NCBI GenBank assembly: GCA_013399895.1
Contig: VXBA01002143.1
Location: 186,001 to 250,000, forward strand
Length of the DNA: 64,000 nt
Direction of reading: 5' to 3'
From: Serilophus lunatus
Taxonomy: Eukaryota; Chordata; Aves; Passeriformes; Eurylaimidae
In this document: positions 62,966-64,000 of the stretch, in pieces
Layout of the letters: each line of letters begins with the position of its first letter
How positions within the stretch are numbered: the stretch's first letter is position 1
Notes under the pieces: generated by a model
Told to the model about the DNA's origin: nothing
Seen by the model: only the letters and a program-made list of their open reading frames with translations
Databases searched by the model: none
Translations under genes and position numbers: made by a program

Positions 62966-64000
62966 TGCATCACCTGCACTCTAATGAGACCAGGCAGGAG
63001 TCCAATCCTATGCTCAGCATCTGTGATGTGGCTCCACCTTCTCAAGACTCAGACACTTGTGAAGCCAATTGCACCAACCTTCCTGCCACAACCTCTGAGC
63101 TAGAAGTATTATTTCTTAAACTCAACAATAGGGATGTTCATCCACTTAATTATTCCAGTTGCCACAGGGCACTTTGAAGCCACCTCTGCTTTGGGTAGAT
63201 CAGGAAACTGCTGAAGTGATGCTCAGCTACATATTGTGGACTCATCTGTAACCCTACAGTTTGTTTTTCATGCAACTTGTTTCTGGGATACTGTAAGGCC
63301 CCTTCCTCTCACACGAGGCTTGTTCTACAGCACATGTACACGCAAATCCAGGTGTATTCAGGACAAAGAAACCAGAAAAGAGAATTATGCTGCCACTGTC
63401 ACTGCAGCACACGATGGCTACAAAGTGAGACTGTGGGACACGGAATCCATGAAGCCCGTCACAAGCTCCTCTTCCTCAAAACAGATGGGGACTTACCTGT
63501 GGGGATGCCAACATATAGAAGCCTAATACTTCAAACAAACATCCTGCCTTGCCCACAAACTCAACGTATAAAAAAATATTTATGTCCACGCATATACACA
63601 CAAGCAGATATGTCTAAAACAGAGGTGAAGTTTGAAGTCTTGCAAGATGTGCCACCATCACAAGTTGTTACTCAAGCACCCAAGCTTTCTTTCAGAATCC
63701 TGGGAGAGTCTTTCAGTTAGCCCAGAACAGGACTAGAACAAATTTGTGTTTGAACATGACCAAGAAGTTTGCAGCAGGAATAAAACTGGACAGAAAGGCT
63801 GGCAAGGCATTCCCTGCACAACTGCTCTGACCCACTACAGATTTGATCAGCTCAGTAGATAACTGGCCTTTGAACATCAAACACAGCTGTCATGCTGTAT
63901 CTAGAATTGATAAAGACCCTAGTTTATAAATACTCCTGTAACTAGAGGAAACCACATTGTTTTTGTGAAAAAAATCTTCATCAGCTGACTGGTTATAAAC

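Larger units (their letters stand above)
57865..64000 (-). other. ATP6V1A: First intron of ATP6V1A (part)
   Basis: No CpG island or recognisable first exon appears between the first coding exon and the window edge, so the promoter is probably beyond 64 kb. The region contains one CR1 remnant and a CAGT microsatellite near 62.8 kb. The longest frame (198 codons, 62581-63177) runs through the CR1 remnant and begins with GTG, so it is not a gene. Confidence 0.6.

Noticed and set aside
62581..63177. 198-codon plus-strand open frame
   Set aside because: It begins with GTG, crosses a microsatellite and an antisense CR1 remnant, and lies in an ATP6V1A intron.

Overview
The window is nuclear DNA from a vertebrate, most likely a bird. 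The repeats are CR1 retroposons with the typical 3' tails. The genes are vertebrate genes with spliced, GT-AG bounded exons. CpG islands mark likely promoters, and the assembly is a draft with runs of N (10 N at 28377-28386, a single N at 36462). Species cannot be fixed from sequence alone.

Three protein genes can be identified with confidence. TENT5C (FAM46C), a non-canonical poly(A) polymerase, lies on the minus strand with its whole coding sequence in one exon (24747-25922). A long 3' UTR probably extends left towards about 19.96 kb, and a probable CpG-island promoter lies at 28.2-28.5 kb. DUSP12, a dual-specificity phosphatase with a zinc-binding tail, lies on the plus strand (36196-39273, five visible exons). 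Its catalytic core is missing because a one-base assembly gap sits inside exon 1. ATP6V1A, the catalytic A subunit of the vacuolar proton ATPase, lies on the minus strand (42305-57851). Fourteen coding exons join without a frame break into 617 residues. Its upstream noncoding first exon and promoter are not evident and probably lie beyond 64 kb.

Layout: 1-11.5 kb is gene-poor DNA with simple repeats. An orphan CpG island stands at 11.93-12.13 kb. About 12-20 kb shows no gene. 20-28.5 kb is the TENT5C unit. 28.5-36 kb is intergenic DNA with CR1 copies and a possible unrecognised small membrane-protein gene on the minus strand (30.4-31.9 kb). 36-39.8 kb is DUSP12, 40.1-57.9 kb is ATP6V1A, and 57.9-64 kb is the start of its first intron. 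DUSP12 and ATP6V1A converge, and a CR1 ORF2 fragment lies between their 3' ends.

The genes are not a functional cluster. In human, as remembered, their counterparts lie in three places (TENT5C at 1p12, DUSP12 at 1q23, ATP6V1A at 3q13), so the gene order itself is of interest. The best candidate for something undescribed is the minus-strand exon set at 30.4-31.9 kb, but the support is modest.
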